DNA of 64,000 bases, from the NCBI GenBank assembly GCA_025175895.1, contig CM046004.1, forward strand, positions 13,193,011 through 13,257,010, in the 5' to 3' direction. This document shows, piece after piece, positions 22,631 through 34,652 of this stretch. The stretch comes from Wurfbainia villosa (taxonomy: Eukaryota; Streptophyta; Magnoliopsida; Zingiberales; Zingiberaceae). Position 1 is the first letter of the stretch; each line of letters opens with the position of its first letter. The notes under the pieces were generated by a model. It was given only the letters and a program-made list of their open reading frames with translations, did no database searches and had not been told where the DNA came from. The translations under genes and the position numbers were made by a program.

Positions 22631-24164
22631 TATCAGTGCAATCAGCCTAAGTCATGATTGACTAGACTGAAGTTTGACTCGAGTAGTGTTTTGATATTTG
22701 ACATTGATGTCTGACAATGTATTAGGGAGATTGTTGGAACAATCTACCCAGGTTATGATCTTAACGTTTGACGATGGTTTGACCATTGTCATGGGAGAAG
22801 TCCAAGTCTTATGTACTTGACATGGAAAGTCCAAGCTTGAGTCTTGGCATGGAAAGTCCAACATGGGTTAGCAAGGAAAGTCCAAGCATAAGTCTTGGCA
22901 AGGGAAAGTCCAAGCATGGGTCTTGGCATGGAAAGTCCAACATGGGTTGGCAAGGGAAAGTCCAAGCTTGAGTCTTGGCAACTGGAAAGTCCAAGGGGAA
23001 TATTGGCAGCGTAAATTCCAAGGGTGGAGTCTTGGCAGCATAAGTCCAATGGTTGGCGGCATAAAGTCCAAGCGGTGTCTTGGCAGCGTAAGCCCAATGT
23101 GCCTTGGAAGTGTAGACCACATTAGCATGACAATAGCTGATGGAAGCACCTGAAGGCTAGCGTATGGATGAATAAGTCATGGATGACTTGGAGGGATCCA
23201 ATAGACGTGAGGCTGACAGAGGTGTTAGAAGGCTTAGGTCTAGGCTAAGGGTGGTCTAGCAAGTATGAGGACATCATACTTGGGTTAAAATCTCATGTTT
23301 GAGGTGTATCAGTCGATTGATATTAAGGTTAGTCGATTGGTGTGAGTCAACGGGAGTTCGACTGTAGGAATTGGCCTGACAATCGATTGCCAGCATTGGA
23401 CAGTCGACTGCTGGCCTGAGTAGTCAACTGATCTAGAGATCAGTCGACTATTGGTCGGATATTCAGGCACAGAAGCTTTTCGAGTCGACTGTTAGGATTT
23501 GACAGTCGAGTGAAGACGATTAGTCGACTAATGGGCATGATCAGTCGACTGATGGTCTATCCGTTGGACTTATCCGATGAGGTTCATGCCATTTTGAGAC
23601 AACGGCTACAGGGGCAGTCGACTGATGGTCCCGATCAGTCGACTGCTAGGCGGAATCCAACCCAAGGAGAAGTTGTAAAGGGAGCTCATGGAGGAGGTTT
23701 TCGCCAATGGTTCTTTGAAGAGTTTTGGGGCGAATTGCTGGCATAATTCAGGATCTCCAAGTGCAACTCAAGCAACCAAACAAGCTAGCTTTCAAAAGAT
23801 CGATTGTAAAGTTTTCTTTGCATTCTTTTGTTGTATTTCATTGTAATAGCTTGTATTCATTCCTTATTGTTGTAAGAACTGTTGTAAGAGGTTTCCTCCA
23901 CCTCAGGATTGTTCCGAGAAGGAGAGTTTATTATTTAGTGGTGTTTAGCATCGTTAGGGCTCTTACAAGCCCAACCCGTGGAGTAGGAACTATACGGTTC
24001 CGAACCACGTTATATTCAGTGTTGTGATTGTGTTTGTGCATTTTATTTTTGCTATTATCATTATTCTACTGTGCGCTAACACAATTTGTAGAAATGAATG
24101 AATTCCGATAAAGCAACGTCGAATCGCTATTCACCCCCCCTAGTGGGCGCACAGATCCCTTACA
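22631..24164 (+). mobile_element. Rearranged solo LTR of the gag-only family
   Basis: Inserted in the copy 1 3' LTR with flanks TAGTC (22626-22630) and CAGTC (24165-24169), a 5-bp TSD with one mismatch. The first 101 bp (TATCAGTGCAATCAGCC..) is an LTR start with TG changed to TA. It is then joined to TTAGGGAGAT and a second LTR start at 22732 (TGTTGGAACAATC), which runs to CCCTTACA at 24164. This suggests a deletion fused an LTR start to the PPT and 3' LTR. Hairpin array at about 22798-23105; palindrome field at 23310-23650. Confidence 0.8.
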
Positions 24165-24813
24165 CAGTCGACTGCTGAGTAATGACAGTCGACTACCAGT
24201 GTATCTGTTGGCTTGAATGTTGACGTGGATTAAGTCCGTTATGAGACAACGACACTGTTGGCAGTCGACTGGGGACTTATGGCGGTCGACTGCCAAGCGG
24301 AAATTTAGGCCGCAAGGAGGCTTAAAAAAAGCTCGACGGGAGGGTTTTCCATAGCGATTTCTTAGGCATTTTTGAGGCGATTTGCTGGTGCAAATCAGGG
24401 TCTTCAAGCATGGTTCAAGCAATCAATAAGCAAGCTTCCAAAAGATCATTTGTAAAGTGTTCTTTGCATTCTTTTGTGTATTTCACTTGTATTTGCTTGT
24501 TTATTGTTTCTTATTGTTGTAAGAATCATTGTACGAGATTTCTCCGCCTTCGACTTGTTGTCGAGAAGGAGTTTATTGGTTTAGTGGTGATATTTGCATC
24601 GCTAGGGCTCGTTCGAGCCCAACCCATGAGTAGGAACCTTGAGGTTCCAAACCACGTTATATTTTTGTGTTGTAATTGTGTATTTGTCTCTATATTCATA
24701 TTCTATTTTGTATTTCCGTTGCGCTAACCGAATTGTAGAGACAAACGAACGAATTCCATCATCGACGAACTACTTGCTATTCACCTTCCTCTAGCGATAG
24801 TCAATCCCCAACA
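24165..24813 (+). repeat. 3' LTR of copy 1, right part
   Basis: Resumes with CAGTCGACTGCTGAG, as at the equivalent place in the 5' LTR (near 6430), and ends CCCCAACA. Includes the GAGTAGGAACC..CAAACCACGTTATAT module near 24630. Confidence 0.85.
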
Positions 24814-25983
24814 ACTAAGTATTGAGATAGGTTGTCTTTGATTCGACTATTTGATTTGGATTGGATACACAACAGTGAATCAAGAAGCAGTGAACATTAA
24901 ATCAGATGGGAGCATTAATTCAGAGGAAGGTAAGCTTTGATTCCGTACGTTATGTAGTAGGTTGTGTTATAGTTGTGTAGCAAATGTGCAGAGGATAGAA
25001 TGGGAAGCAACTACGTGCTTGTGTCATGGATTCAAAACTAGGATCACGATTCAAGATAGATTCATGGATGTGAAGACCATCAACATAGTCTACATATCAG
25101 GTGGATAATATTTCCTACCCTGGTCAGGTAGTTGATTATTCTTAGTGCATGAATTTCTATATTGTTAATATCGTATCTTGATTCCACTCATGTTAATTTA
25201 TGCTTGATACTTAGTCTTTGCACTTTGAGATATACTGTTGTTGTCATATTTCGTTCATCGTTGCTATACATTATCGATGCTATGGTATGTAGATATTTAG
25301 ATACTTAACCATGGGTAGGTAGCTGAGTATGGATGTTGATTTGACTTGTGTCATCAGGAACAATCATCCGGTGGCGGATGATGTCCTTAATGTAGAGTTG
25401 GTGGTTGTATCTTCTTACCTTTTTGTTGTATAACTATTACAAATCACATGTCTGTACATGGTAGTGTGGGTCGTCGACGGTGTGTCGCTACGGACTGGAA
25501 GTCCTAGCATGGTCAAAGGTTAGTTGTATACGACTCTCTGAGGGATAGAGAGTGTGTTATGGATGTACGTATATGTGGTTGTGCATTCATTCCATTTGCA
25601 TGCATGCTGGTGACTTGGTCTCCCTTGTGGTTGAGAGAGTCGTCAGTCATCCTGCCTCTGCGGTTACTCGTGGTAGTAGTAACTGATATGAGGGTAGTTC
25701 ATTTGTTGTGCCGCACTCAACCATTATTAATAGTGGTAGTTGGAGTTGCGTGCAGTTGCCCTGTATTTGTGGCACTCAACCACTCATAGGTAGTGTCAAT
25801 CAGAGTGTCCAGCAACAAGGGCCCCCATTGTGTAGCTAGCTCTTTACACTTCTATGCTACTTGTTCATACTGCCCACTCGGTCACTCGAGATTAGTAGTT
25901 GGTGTTGAGTTGGGACAGTTGTCATGTCGAGACACCTAGGCCACACTGGGGTCGTGGCAGCGAGTGTGGTGAGCAGGTATGAC

Positions 25984-27240
25984 CATGCATTCGACATTGT
26001 TGTGTTAATATATATATATATCGCTCATTGCCACCGTCGTCGCCCGCCGTCCGACCATCGTCGGTCGCCGAACCGAGTGCGATCGACGTGCAACTCATCG
26101 ACGGTCCGAACGAGCTCGAATTCCACCCAGTTAGCACCCGAAATCCGGTGCAAACCAGCCAAAAAAAACCGAACCATGCGGCCGGTAGTGGCACGACCAC
26201 TGCCGGCCACGATCGGGCCAGATTTTGGACGAATCATGGCCGAAATCTGATGCCGGACGGACCGACAGTCGACGCCAATCCATCCGGTATACTCAGTTTG
26301 CTGCAATTCGGCCACCGACCAGTCGAATCACGATCGAAATCGACCACCAAAATCGGGTGGCCGATTTCGACCGTGATCGGGTCGGATTCCGGCCGAATTA
26401 CGGTCGGAATCCGACGGCGGATGGGTTGACGTCGACTGTCGATCCTTCCGCCTTCGGATTTCGACTGTAATTCGATCGGAATCCGGCCCGATCACGGTTG
26501 AAATCGGTCGCGTAATAGTCGCCGATGCCCGTTGGCGGGATTCACCGAGCGGTGGACCAACGAATGCGACGGACCGACTACCGCGTGCCAATGTCGCCGT
26601 TGGCCATCCTGCCGTCGGACCGAGCGCGATCGACGCACAACTCACCGACGGTCGGGCGAGGCTCGATTTCCGGTGGGGCTTGGCTTTCGGCGACGGACGG
26701 GCTGACGTTGCCTGCCGATCCGTCCGTCGTCGGATTTCGACTGTGATTCGGTCGGAATCCGGCTCGATCGCGGCCGGAATCCGGCTCGATCGCGGCCGAA
26801 ATCGAGCGCCCGATTCTGGTGGCCGATTTCGACCACCATTTGGCCGGGCGGCGATCGAATCGCAGTCGACTGAGTATAGCGGACGGATCGACGTCGACTT
26901 TTGGTTCGTCCTCCGCTAGATTCTAGCCGAAATTCGATCGAAATTCGGCTCGATAGCGGCCTGCAGTGGCCGCACCACTGTCGACCACGTGATTTGATCA
27001 TTTCCGATCGTTTTGTGTCAGATTCCGGGTTCTAACCGACCAGAAGCCGAGCCCCATCGGAACTCCGGCGAGTTGCGCATCGATCGCGTCCGGTCCGGCG
27101 GGCGGCGATGACCGTACGATGCGGCGCCGACGTCGGCACCCAATGTGGGTTGGACCGTCAATCGCGATTAGCGCACGGGCGCATAGGATTTTGGCACGAT
27201 ATATATATCGCGCCAAAATCCTATGCGTATATACGTTTGA
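25984..27240. repeat. GC-rich repetitive island of unknown origin
   Basis: Sharp change from A/T-rich flanks to strongly GC- and CpG-rich sequence. It is made of diverged direct and inverted copies of a motif around GATTCCGGCCGAAT / ATTCGGTCGGAATCC. It begins after a TA run (26011-26020) and ends in a near-perfect palindrome (27180-27227). The many overlapping ORFs on both strands follow from the lack of stop codons in this composition and match no family I recognise. Confidence 0.7.
27180..27227. repeat. 48-bp near-perfect hairpin at the GC-island edge
   Basis: Arms CGCATAGGATTTTGGC (27180-27195) and GCCAAAATCCTATGCG (27212-27227) are perfectly complementary. The 16-base middle contains CGATATATATATCG, itself a palindrome. 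Confidence 0.95.
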
Positions 27241-28924
27241 AATTATTGTCATCATTAATAAAAAATATCACTTTCAATAATCAATATCCCTATGGATACA
27301 TAGCATTAAGAAATGACTAATATGATTCAGCATGTTCATCTACTTATTTTTTTATAAACGAATTCGACTTAGAAAGTTCTACAATCATTTAGGTCATCTA
27401 TTTTTAATTTGTTAGCCACTAGTATTTCCTATATAAAGTATTATGACAAAAGACAAGCTAATTAACAATAAAATATGATTATATTTTGATCATTTAGATG
27501 TATCATAATATAATTTATATATTGTACCTATCATAATAATTTCAAACTATCGTTAGGTATTGCGAATTCATCATATGAACAATTGGCAATTTATTAAAAG
27601 TCAAGGAATGGAAAAACAAAGACAGTAAAATAAATTAATCATTTTGTTTAATATTTATTGTTTTGGAGCTTATTATATTGTACATTTTGATCTTATCCAT
27701 TAATCATTCAAATTGATACAACTATTGTTTTAGGCATAATGACAATATGATAGTTCCTAGCATGTGATGCATTAGTGACGATGGAATGGAATCATTCCGT
27801 GTAATGAAAGTTTGATTCTTACGCCGCATAAATATTCATCAGTAACATTTGAATCACTCATGATGCTAAAATTAAAAATTTCCATGGTCCGAGCTGATCT
27901 CGTCCAAATTAGTCAGGCTAGAAATCTGGATCATTAAATTATCAAAAAAAAACAATTTGATAGGAAAATTTGACAAAAAAAAAATAGTTTATGGCTAATA
28001 TTTATCAATTCTTTTTGTTCTTGTTTTATCTTTTCAAGGGCAAAATTATTTTAATTTAAAAAAATATATACTTTGTTTTTATTCGAGCCAAAAGGTTTAA
28101 AATAGATAAATAATTATTTAAGACGGAATTAAAGTTTTGAGCTAAAAACTAAATTGAAGAATGCATACCATTATTTAAAAAAAAATGGTTGTTATGCTCA
28201 TGTTTGATTTAAATGTATTAGGAAAAATTGATATTCTAATATAAGTTATTGTGTCAAATTTTAAAAGATAAAACTAATGAAAATTTTTAAAAGTATTATA
28301 GGTATTTTAAAATTATAAGTGAATAAATTTTTTATAATCTTTAAAATTTAAAAGTACCAATTAGTAGAGACTTAAATCACACAATTTAGTTTTATTGGAT
28401 CATATATAATAAATGTAAAAAAGTATCCACAATGTTAAAATACATCTTCCATAAAATAACTTTGACCTCTTGAAATAGAAACTTATTTTTTTGAAAGAAA
28501 ATATTCGAAAATAATAATGCATAAGACACCTAGTATTATTTTAAAAAGTAATATATACTTTAGCACTAAAGTAAAGTAAATTTTTATTTTTATTAACACT
28601 TTGTTGATGCTGAAAAAATTCTAAAAAAGTAATATATATCTTATGATTATTTAGATTATACAATATAATTTTTTAAAATTATATAATATATTGTATGACT
28701 TAATTAAATTTTAACTGAAATAAAATTTGGTATGTGTTAAAATCGAATCATCACGTCCATAAACTTCTAGTAATTCTTTATTTTAGTCTCTATTCAAAAT
28801 TTATACTAATTGAAAAATAAATAATTTTCTAAAATTATATTGGAGGTTTTAAATAATTATAAAATTGTAGCGTTTGTTTTTTACAATCATCAATTTTATA
28901 TATATAGAAAAACTTACCTAACTC

Positions 28925-29153
28925 TAAAAGTTGGGAATCTATCCAACTAGCAGCCCCCTGTCACCCGTCCCAGGGCTGCGGCGAGAGGGAGGTAAATCGC
29001 GGGGGGGGACTATGTCCCTTGACACGGTGGCAAGGCAGTGGGGGGGCCATTTGAGCCCAGGGGGGATTTTAGACCTCCTCCGGAATCGACCCCACTCCGT
29101 ATCCAAAGCAACCACACTACCTTATCACCACGCCATCCCCGTGGGGACGAAAA
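28925..29153 (-). mobile_element. tRNA-derived SINE with 17-bp TSD
   Basis: A block of about 229 bp flanked by perfect duplications AAAAACTTACCTAACTC (28908-28924, 29154-29170). On the minus strand, near its start, TGGCGTGGTGATAAGG resembles a pol III box A, and about 40 nt later GGGTCGATTCC resembles box B. The box order implies minus orientation, but the A-run beside the right TSD could also be read as a plus-strand tail, so strand is tentative. The ORFs here are not genes. Confidence 0.78.
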
Positions 29154-30140
29154 AAAAACTTACCTAACTCATCCATTAACATCCATGAGCACCTCAATTA
29201 TTCATCATCTGATCGGATGAATACTATAACCTAATTCTTGAATCCTAGGAGATCGGACGATGATCGGATATATTTGTTGTGATGTTGCATTTGTTTTTAC
29301 TATGCTTGCTGCATTTGTTTGTATATCATCATACATGCTACTTGCATATTCTATATGGTTGTCTGTGGGATACCTATGTATGAGTAGTTGGACTATGGGA
29401 TACCTTTGACCCGTATCAGGATGTAGTATGAGTTAGACTAGATTTATGATTTGTATTCGTTATAGATTGTTAGTAAGACAATTGATTACATAGTTAGTAT
29501 TACTCTTCATGTTGTCTATTGTGGATATATGCTCAGGTTGGATGAGTGTAGCGTAGCAGACCTTCAGGTATGTCAGTACCTTATGTTGTTCAGTTAATCT
29601 TTTGGTATACACATGAGTTATATTATACTGATGATTATCTGTTATACCCTTAGACCATGTACATCTGTTGATCTCCTTACATTTATTTAGTTCATGCACT
29701 ATCTATTCTTTACCGTTGAGTTTTATACTCACGACCATAGACCCTGGGTTTTCCTATCGCCCAGGTAACAGGTAGAAGATTCCTTGGATGCTTAGAGCTC
29801 CACTAGCTAATCTCATCTCACACCGAGCATTTGGAGTTTAGTTCATATTTGTTCCACTAATGTTGTTTTTGTATTATAGGCATGTATGTGAAGTGTTGTA
29901 TTTGGCTTTTATGATGCTTCTAGTTTGGATGTTGGTTTTGATCATATTTTGTTCAGTGTGTTAGAGTTGCACCGGTGCATATTTTTGTGTCTTTATGGTT
30001 TTATTATTTGGTAGTGTCATTTCATTATGTTGTGTGGTTATGGCCGAAAGACTTTGTATCAATAGGGAATTGTATCACGTACAGGGGAGATGTTGTCCGA
30101 TTTTCGAGCTCGGCATACTCTCGGGGTGTGACAATTTTAT

Positions 30141-30157
30141 TGGTATCAGAGCCCCAG
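30141..30157 (+). other. Primer binding site, chromovirus-like gypsy
   Basis: TGGTATCAGAGCCCCAG follows the LTR edge GTGTGACA by seven bases, a common layout in plant Del/Tekay-type gypsy elements. Confidence 0.8.
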
Positions 30158-33100
30158 GTTGCGAGTCCACTTTCGGATTTTATTTCATTCGGACATCGAG
30201 TTTTATTTTACTCAGTTTTGGTTTTGTGAGTTCTGGGATTTGGTTATAACGGGACATCTCCGAGCAACAAGGTGTAAGGTATGATAATTGCTATTACATA
30301 TCCTTCTATTGGCTATACATTTAGTTGTTTATAATAGGGAATGACATGTACTGTGTTATTCATTATTCGTAACCATGGTTTGAATTGACCACGAGAATGA
30401 CATGTTGAGTTTATTAGACATGTATCTGCTTTCGAAAAGGTGAATTACCTTTGAGAGTCGACTAATACCGAGTCGGAAGGCAAGGGTCAAGTAATGACAT
30501 TTCTTGTGGAGATCAAAGATTACAGTCTTAGGGATTTTAACTAACGTTGTTAGTCAAATCATTACCTGTAGAGTAATGGACAAGCAAGTATACTACTGTT
30601 GATGCAGATAGTGGAGGATTAGTATATGTTGTTTCATGGGGATTTTGATCCCTGAGTTGGTCATGTTGGGTTGTATAATTTTGAAGGTACTTTTGAGTAC
30701 TTAACTCATATTATACAGAGAAAGTAAGATTGGTTGTATACCATTATCGGGATCAAACCGGTACTTGGTGGAAGATGTAAGAAATAACCTTTGGAAAATG
30801 ACACATCACTTGGTCATAGTGTAGTGATGTTGTGAGAGAGTATTTCCCTGCATTGTTTTCTCTGACTTATTGTCAAGGAATTCTTGAGCTTCAAGTAGGG
30901 TAATCGTTTGGTAATGGGAGCACCATGTTGAGTCGTTAGACTTGCCGAGGTTATGACCACCTAATAGCTCAAGAAAGTGAATGGATGTTTTAAGCCACCC
31001 ACAAGTTATTGACTTACATTTGGATTAGGATGTTTGGATCTTCTATCAAATTCTTCTGGTAGACATTGGATCGAGTAATGAGTTTAGAAATGACTCCGTA
31101 CAAGTGTTGTAAGAGTTGAAGATCGATAGCAAACATTACAAGTCAGATGTTGGAACCAGAAGTCTCCGAATGTTGGACAAAAGGAGCAAGATCGGAGTCA
31201 TGGGTCATGAGCTACATTCCAATCATAGAAGACCAATCATAGATCGCCAGAACCTTCTCATGCTTATCGACAACACCAGAAGAAAGACTGTGAAGAGAGT
31301 ATGTGCATGCAATGCGGGTCACGATGACACGCAAAGTCGAATTATCCGTTGGATTGGTTCATCTGTTGCTATTGTAAGCAACTAATACATACGAGGAGAG
31401 TGTACTTTGAAGACTTAGTGAAGACCATTGACGTTGCTTTCGGGGGGGGGATGATGCACAATCTCGACAGTAGAGATCATCACAGAAGATTGGGTTATCA
31501 CACTAGTAACGATCTACTACTTCGGGCATAGTTGGGTTCTTGGATACTTCCCTCCGGGGGAAGCGATTTTACCCAGCAGCATCAGCAGAAGATATCTTAG
31601 AAGACTCATGCAGACAACAACAACTGTTACCTCCCCAGATGTGGATTTGCTTTGTATAGAGGAGAGAGTATACGACGATGGTCGTATCTATTTTGTATTC
31701 TTCAGTTGCAACTATATTATTTATGGAGTTGGAGCGTGCTACAATGTTGGAAGTTCTTCAGCTTACAGTTGGTGGTGTACTCGTTACCAGTACAACAGTG
31801 TTTACCAACTCCATTGCATCCGTTTCGATTTACGTTCTCATTTTGGCAGTTGACTTTAGTTCCTCCAAAGTAGTCTTTTACATCTACATAAGCTCAGCTG
31901 CCATGAGTAGAAGTTAGACGAGTTTATATGATTACTAGAGAGAAGAGACATAGCGAGCTGAAGGATTGATCCTTCTAGGTACAACTTTAGGTTACCCTAT
32001 TTGCTGATATATCGAGAGATACTGATAGTTTACAAGTATCTTTGTCTAGAACATTCTTAGATAGGATTAGAAGAATTCTATATTCAGATCATGTAGATTA
32101 GTTGTATCATTACCGTCAGGTGAGATGTTGATCAACGACCAAGTCAAGGGATGCCCTTAGACTTTGACAAACATACCTTTACTATAGACATTCCTTATGG
32201 ATAGTTAGTTGTTGAAATGATGGTATAATATATCTCTCGAATGTGCGTATAATCCGAGAGTATTTGAATGTAGTTTCGAATAAACTCCCAAGCTTGTCAC
32301 TACATAGGCAAGTGGAGTATGCGATCGGAGTGATTTCGGGAATAGTTCTAGTATTAAAGACCTCATACCAGGAGGTAATTTTATTGGTATTAAAGTCATG
32401 GTCCATGTCAAGCCATGAACCTCGAATGAAGGAAGTTGAGCTCCCATGTCCGGATCAAGAGAACTAGACACTAGGAAAGAAGTCTAGTTGGGTCGGGAGG
32501 ACCAAACAATTGGCAGGAAGTCCAGTTGGGCCAGAAGGGTTGGACAATTAGTAGAAAGTCCAGCTGGGTCAGGAGGACCAGACAGTTGACAAGAAGTCCT
32601 GGTGGGTTAAGGATCGGACATTAAGAAAATGAAGTCCTTCGAGGACGAATAGACTTGAGGGGGGCTCAATATGGTCCTTCGTTTGAGGGGGGGATTATTG
32701 GGAGTATGGGGAATACAATCAAAGTCCCACATTGGTAAGACATGAAAAAGATCATGTGCTTGTAAGATAAAAATATATCTCCATTGGTATGAGACCTTTT
32801 GGGTAAAGCCCAAAAATAAAACCATGAGGGCTTAGGCCCAAAATGAATAATATCATGTCATTGTAGAGATATATGAATCTTATAGACACTAACAATTAGT
32901 ATCAGAGCCAAACACTATGGAAATTAGAAGAATGTAAGTTGCGATTGTAGGAGATTTTGGATGGGAGATTTATCTATCCCAGTGTTTATTATTGAGAAGA
33001 TTCGGAACTCTTTGTTAAAAGAGAGATGAACCTTTGAGATTATGCATCGATTATCGATGATGGAATGCGGTAGTCGTTGGAAATGAGTAACCTTCATTGT

Positions 33101-34652
33101 GGATAGATGATCTATTTAGATCAACTAAAGGACACTTGTGTATACTCTAAGGTTGATTTATGATTGTAGTATTGGTATTGTAGTGACTTGGTGTCATACA
33201 GTTATCATTGTCGGTGTGATGATTGAGATATCATTAGCTTAGAGTAAAAAGGATGCGGGTGTGTAGAAAATGACGTTTCATACTTGGTATGAATTTTATG
33301 AACTTTTGATAATATTGTTAGACTTAGTTAACGATTTAGTCATCAATGGACTTGAGGAATCGAGTATCCTAGAAGCGGTTGGATCAGTTTGTGGTTGTTA
33401 GAGTTGCGCACTCGTCCACTGTAGATGGTGGTTTCCTTGTATGGATTGGTTATTACCATAGATGTGAATAGGATGCTCTAGCGATACTATATTGCTGACA
33501 TGTTGGACCAGGATGGTGATGACATTCACTTGGTCAAAAGCTTGTGAACCCAGTGTTTAGGACCTAGATGGTGGTTAACTTTTGCACGAGTATTAGTTAA
33601 TCCTTCCGGGGTAGATGGAAGGATATTGTACGCAGATGCATCATTATAGGGATCGGAGTGATTCCGATGCAGTTGAATGGGACGTATCCTAGGTTTATAG
33701 GTTGTAGATGTATGGAGTAGGAGTGCTCATGGAGTTTGGCTAGCTACTGGATAACTGCATAGAGTTGCTAGAACACGGTTAGATATAACAAGGGAGATTG
33801 GTCATTATAGTCTCCCAGTCATTTCCAATTCTGTACGATAGAGTGGATTTTGGACAGTAAATTTCTCTTATGAGAGAATAATTCTCCTTCTATGAGGAGG
33901 ATAGTTGTTTTTGGAGCTGTATTAGATTTAGGAAGAGTTGTTCCAAGAGACTCATCATTCGAGATTGGTGATGTATTTGGAGTGTATCCGAAAATAGCGA
34001 GTTCTCAAACGTTCTTATTGGTGGAGCGATACATGTAGGACATGGTTGAGTTCATAGCTTGGAGTTGGTGTGCCAACTAGTAAAGGTGGAATATTAGTGA
34101 CCAGTAGGGTTACGTATCGAGATAGAAGTGGGAGCCTAGTATGATGGACTGTGTTGGGAGATTATCTAGAATTCAGAAAGGACTTGATACGATTTAGAGT
34201 AATCGGTTATTGATTAGCTAAGTCTGCTCAATTTCTACCGATTCGTAAGATGGATTTGTTGGTTCTTTTGATGGAATGATACTGCAGGGGGTTTCCATAT
34301 TTTATGAAGTATCCTTGAATATCATCTCTGATAGAGATTCATGGCTCATCTCATGGTTCTGGGAAGGTCTCTGACAAGCCATGGATATAGAGCCCCACTC
34401 TGGTACGATTATTCATCTCTTGATAGATGATCCATGAATGTACTAGTCAGATTTTGGAAGGTTTATTGAAATCGTACGTGATAGATTTTGAAGGCTATGT
34501 GAGAGTTGAAAAATAATACTCAAGCTCATTACCCCACTTAGTCACTTGAGGTGTGTGACTTTTCTCCAAGTACTTGAGATGGGTGTTGTGACATTTCGTA
34601 CTCGTACATGAGTAAGAAATTTGGAGATCAAATTTTTATTAGTGGGGGAGAA
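30158..34652 (+). pseudogene. Decayed chromovirus-like Ty3/gypsy internal region
   Basis: No long ORF remains, but pol is readable through stops and shifts. RT is near 33020-33160 (LRLCIDYR, then a degraded IDDLF..KG segment). Further RT lies near 33345-33410 (MDLRNRVS, stop, KRLDQFVVV, matching the palm region before the catalytic aspartates). Integrase is near 34280-34500 (SDRDSWLISWFWEGL). Order RT then integrase fits gypsy. The gag zone (about 30200-31600) is too degraded to delimit. It ends with AGTGGGGGAGAA, a PPT, directly before the 3' LTR at 34653. The small ORFs in the region are not supported. Confidence 0.75.
32690..32905 (+). mobile_element. Short LTR with PPT on its left and PBS on its right
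   Basis: GAGGGGGGGATTATTGGGAG resembles a PPT plus a mutated LTR start (about 32696). About 195 bp later CACTAACA (about 32890) is followed by TTAGTATCAGAGCC, a PBS with one mismatch. The content (GTCCCACATTGG, GGGCTTAGGCCC) resembles short plant LTRs. The left neighbour (32480-32660) has repeated AAGTCCAGTTGGG units, as in the 3' ends of such elements. This could be a tandem junction or a remnant inside the decayed gypsy. Confidence 0.55.

Larger units (their letters stand above)
5463..24813 (+). mobile_element. Gag-only LTR retrotransposon (TR-GAG type), copy 1, heavily nested
   Basis: Begins TGTTGGTGCAATC at 5463 and ends CCCCAACA at 24813. The flanks ACAAA (5458-5462) and ACTAA (24814-24818) are a target duplication with one mismatch; the sister gypsy LTR shows the empty site GCAACTAAGTATT at about 35854-35866. 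Layout: 5' LTR 5463-7057, PBS 7060, gag split into 7132-7565 and 18715-19907, a long noncoding stretch, PPT, 3' LTR from 21737. No protease, integrase or RT sequence belongs to it, so it was non-autonomous. It hosts a two-level nest (7566-18714) in gag and a solo LTR (22631-24164) in its 3' LTR. Confidence 0.85.
24819..30133 (+). mobile_element. Chromovirus-like gypsy 5' LTR, right part, with inserts
   Basis: 24819-24920 matches the 3' LTR copy near 35856-35968. From there no second copy is available. The right edge is set at GTGTGACA (30133) just before the PBS. Inserts recognised inside are a GC-rich island (about 25984-27240) and a SINE (28925-29153). The stretch 27240-28900 is A/T-rich, with no gene or clear repeat. 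The LTR minus inserts would still be above 5 kb, so further unrecognised insertions are likely. Confidence 0.6.

Noticed and set aside
22789..23149. Overlapping ORFs with repeated WTF/LDFPCQ phrases in all three minus frames
   Set aside because: They are translations of the LTR hairpin array, which lacks stop codons because of its repeat wording. The same phrases recur at every array in the window, with no start context or conserved protein length.
26028..27001. Several 80-130 codon ORFs on both strands
   Set aside because: They lie in the GC-rich repetitive island, overlap each other on opposite strands and show no domain. Composition explains them.
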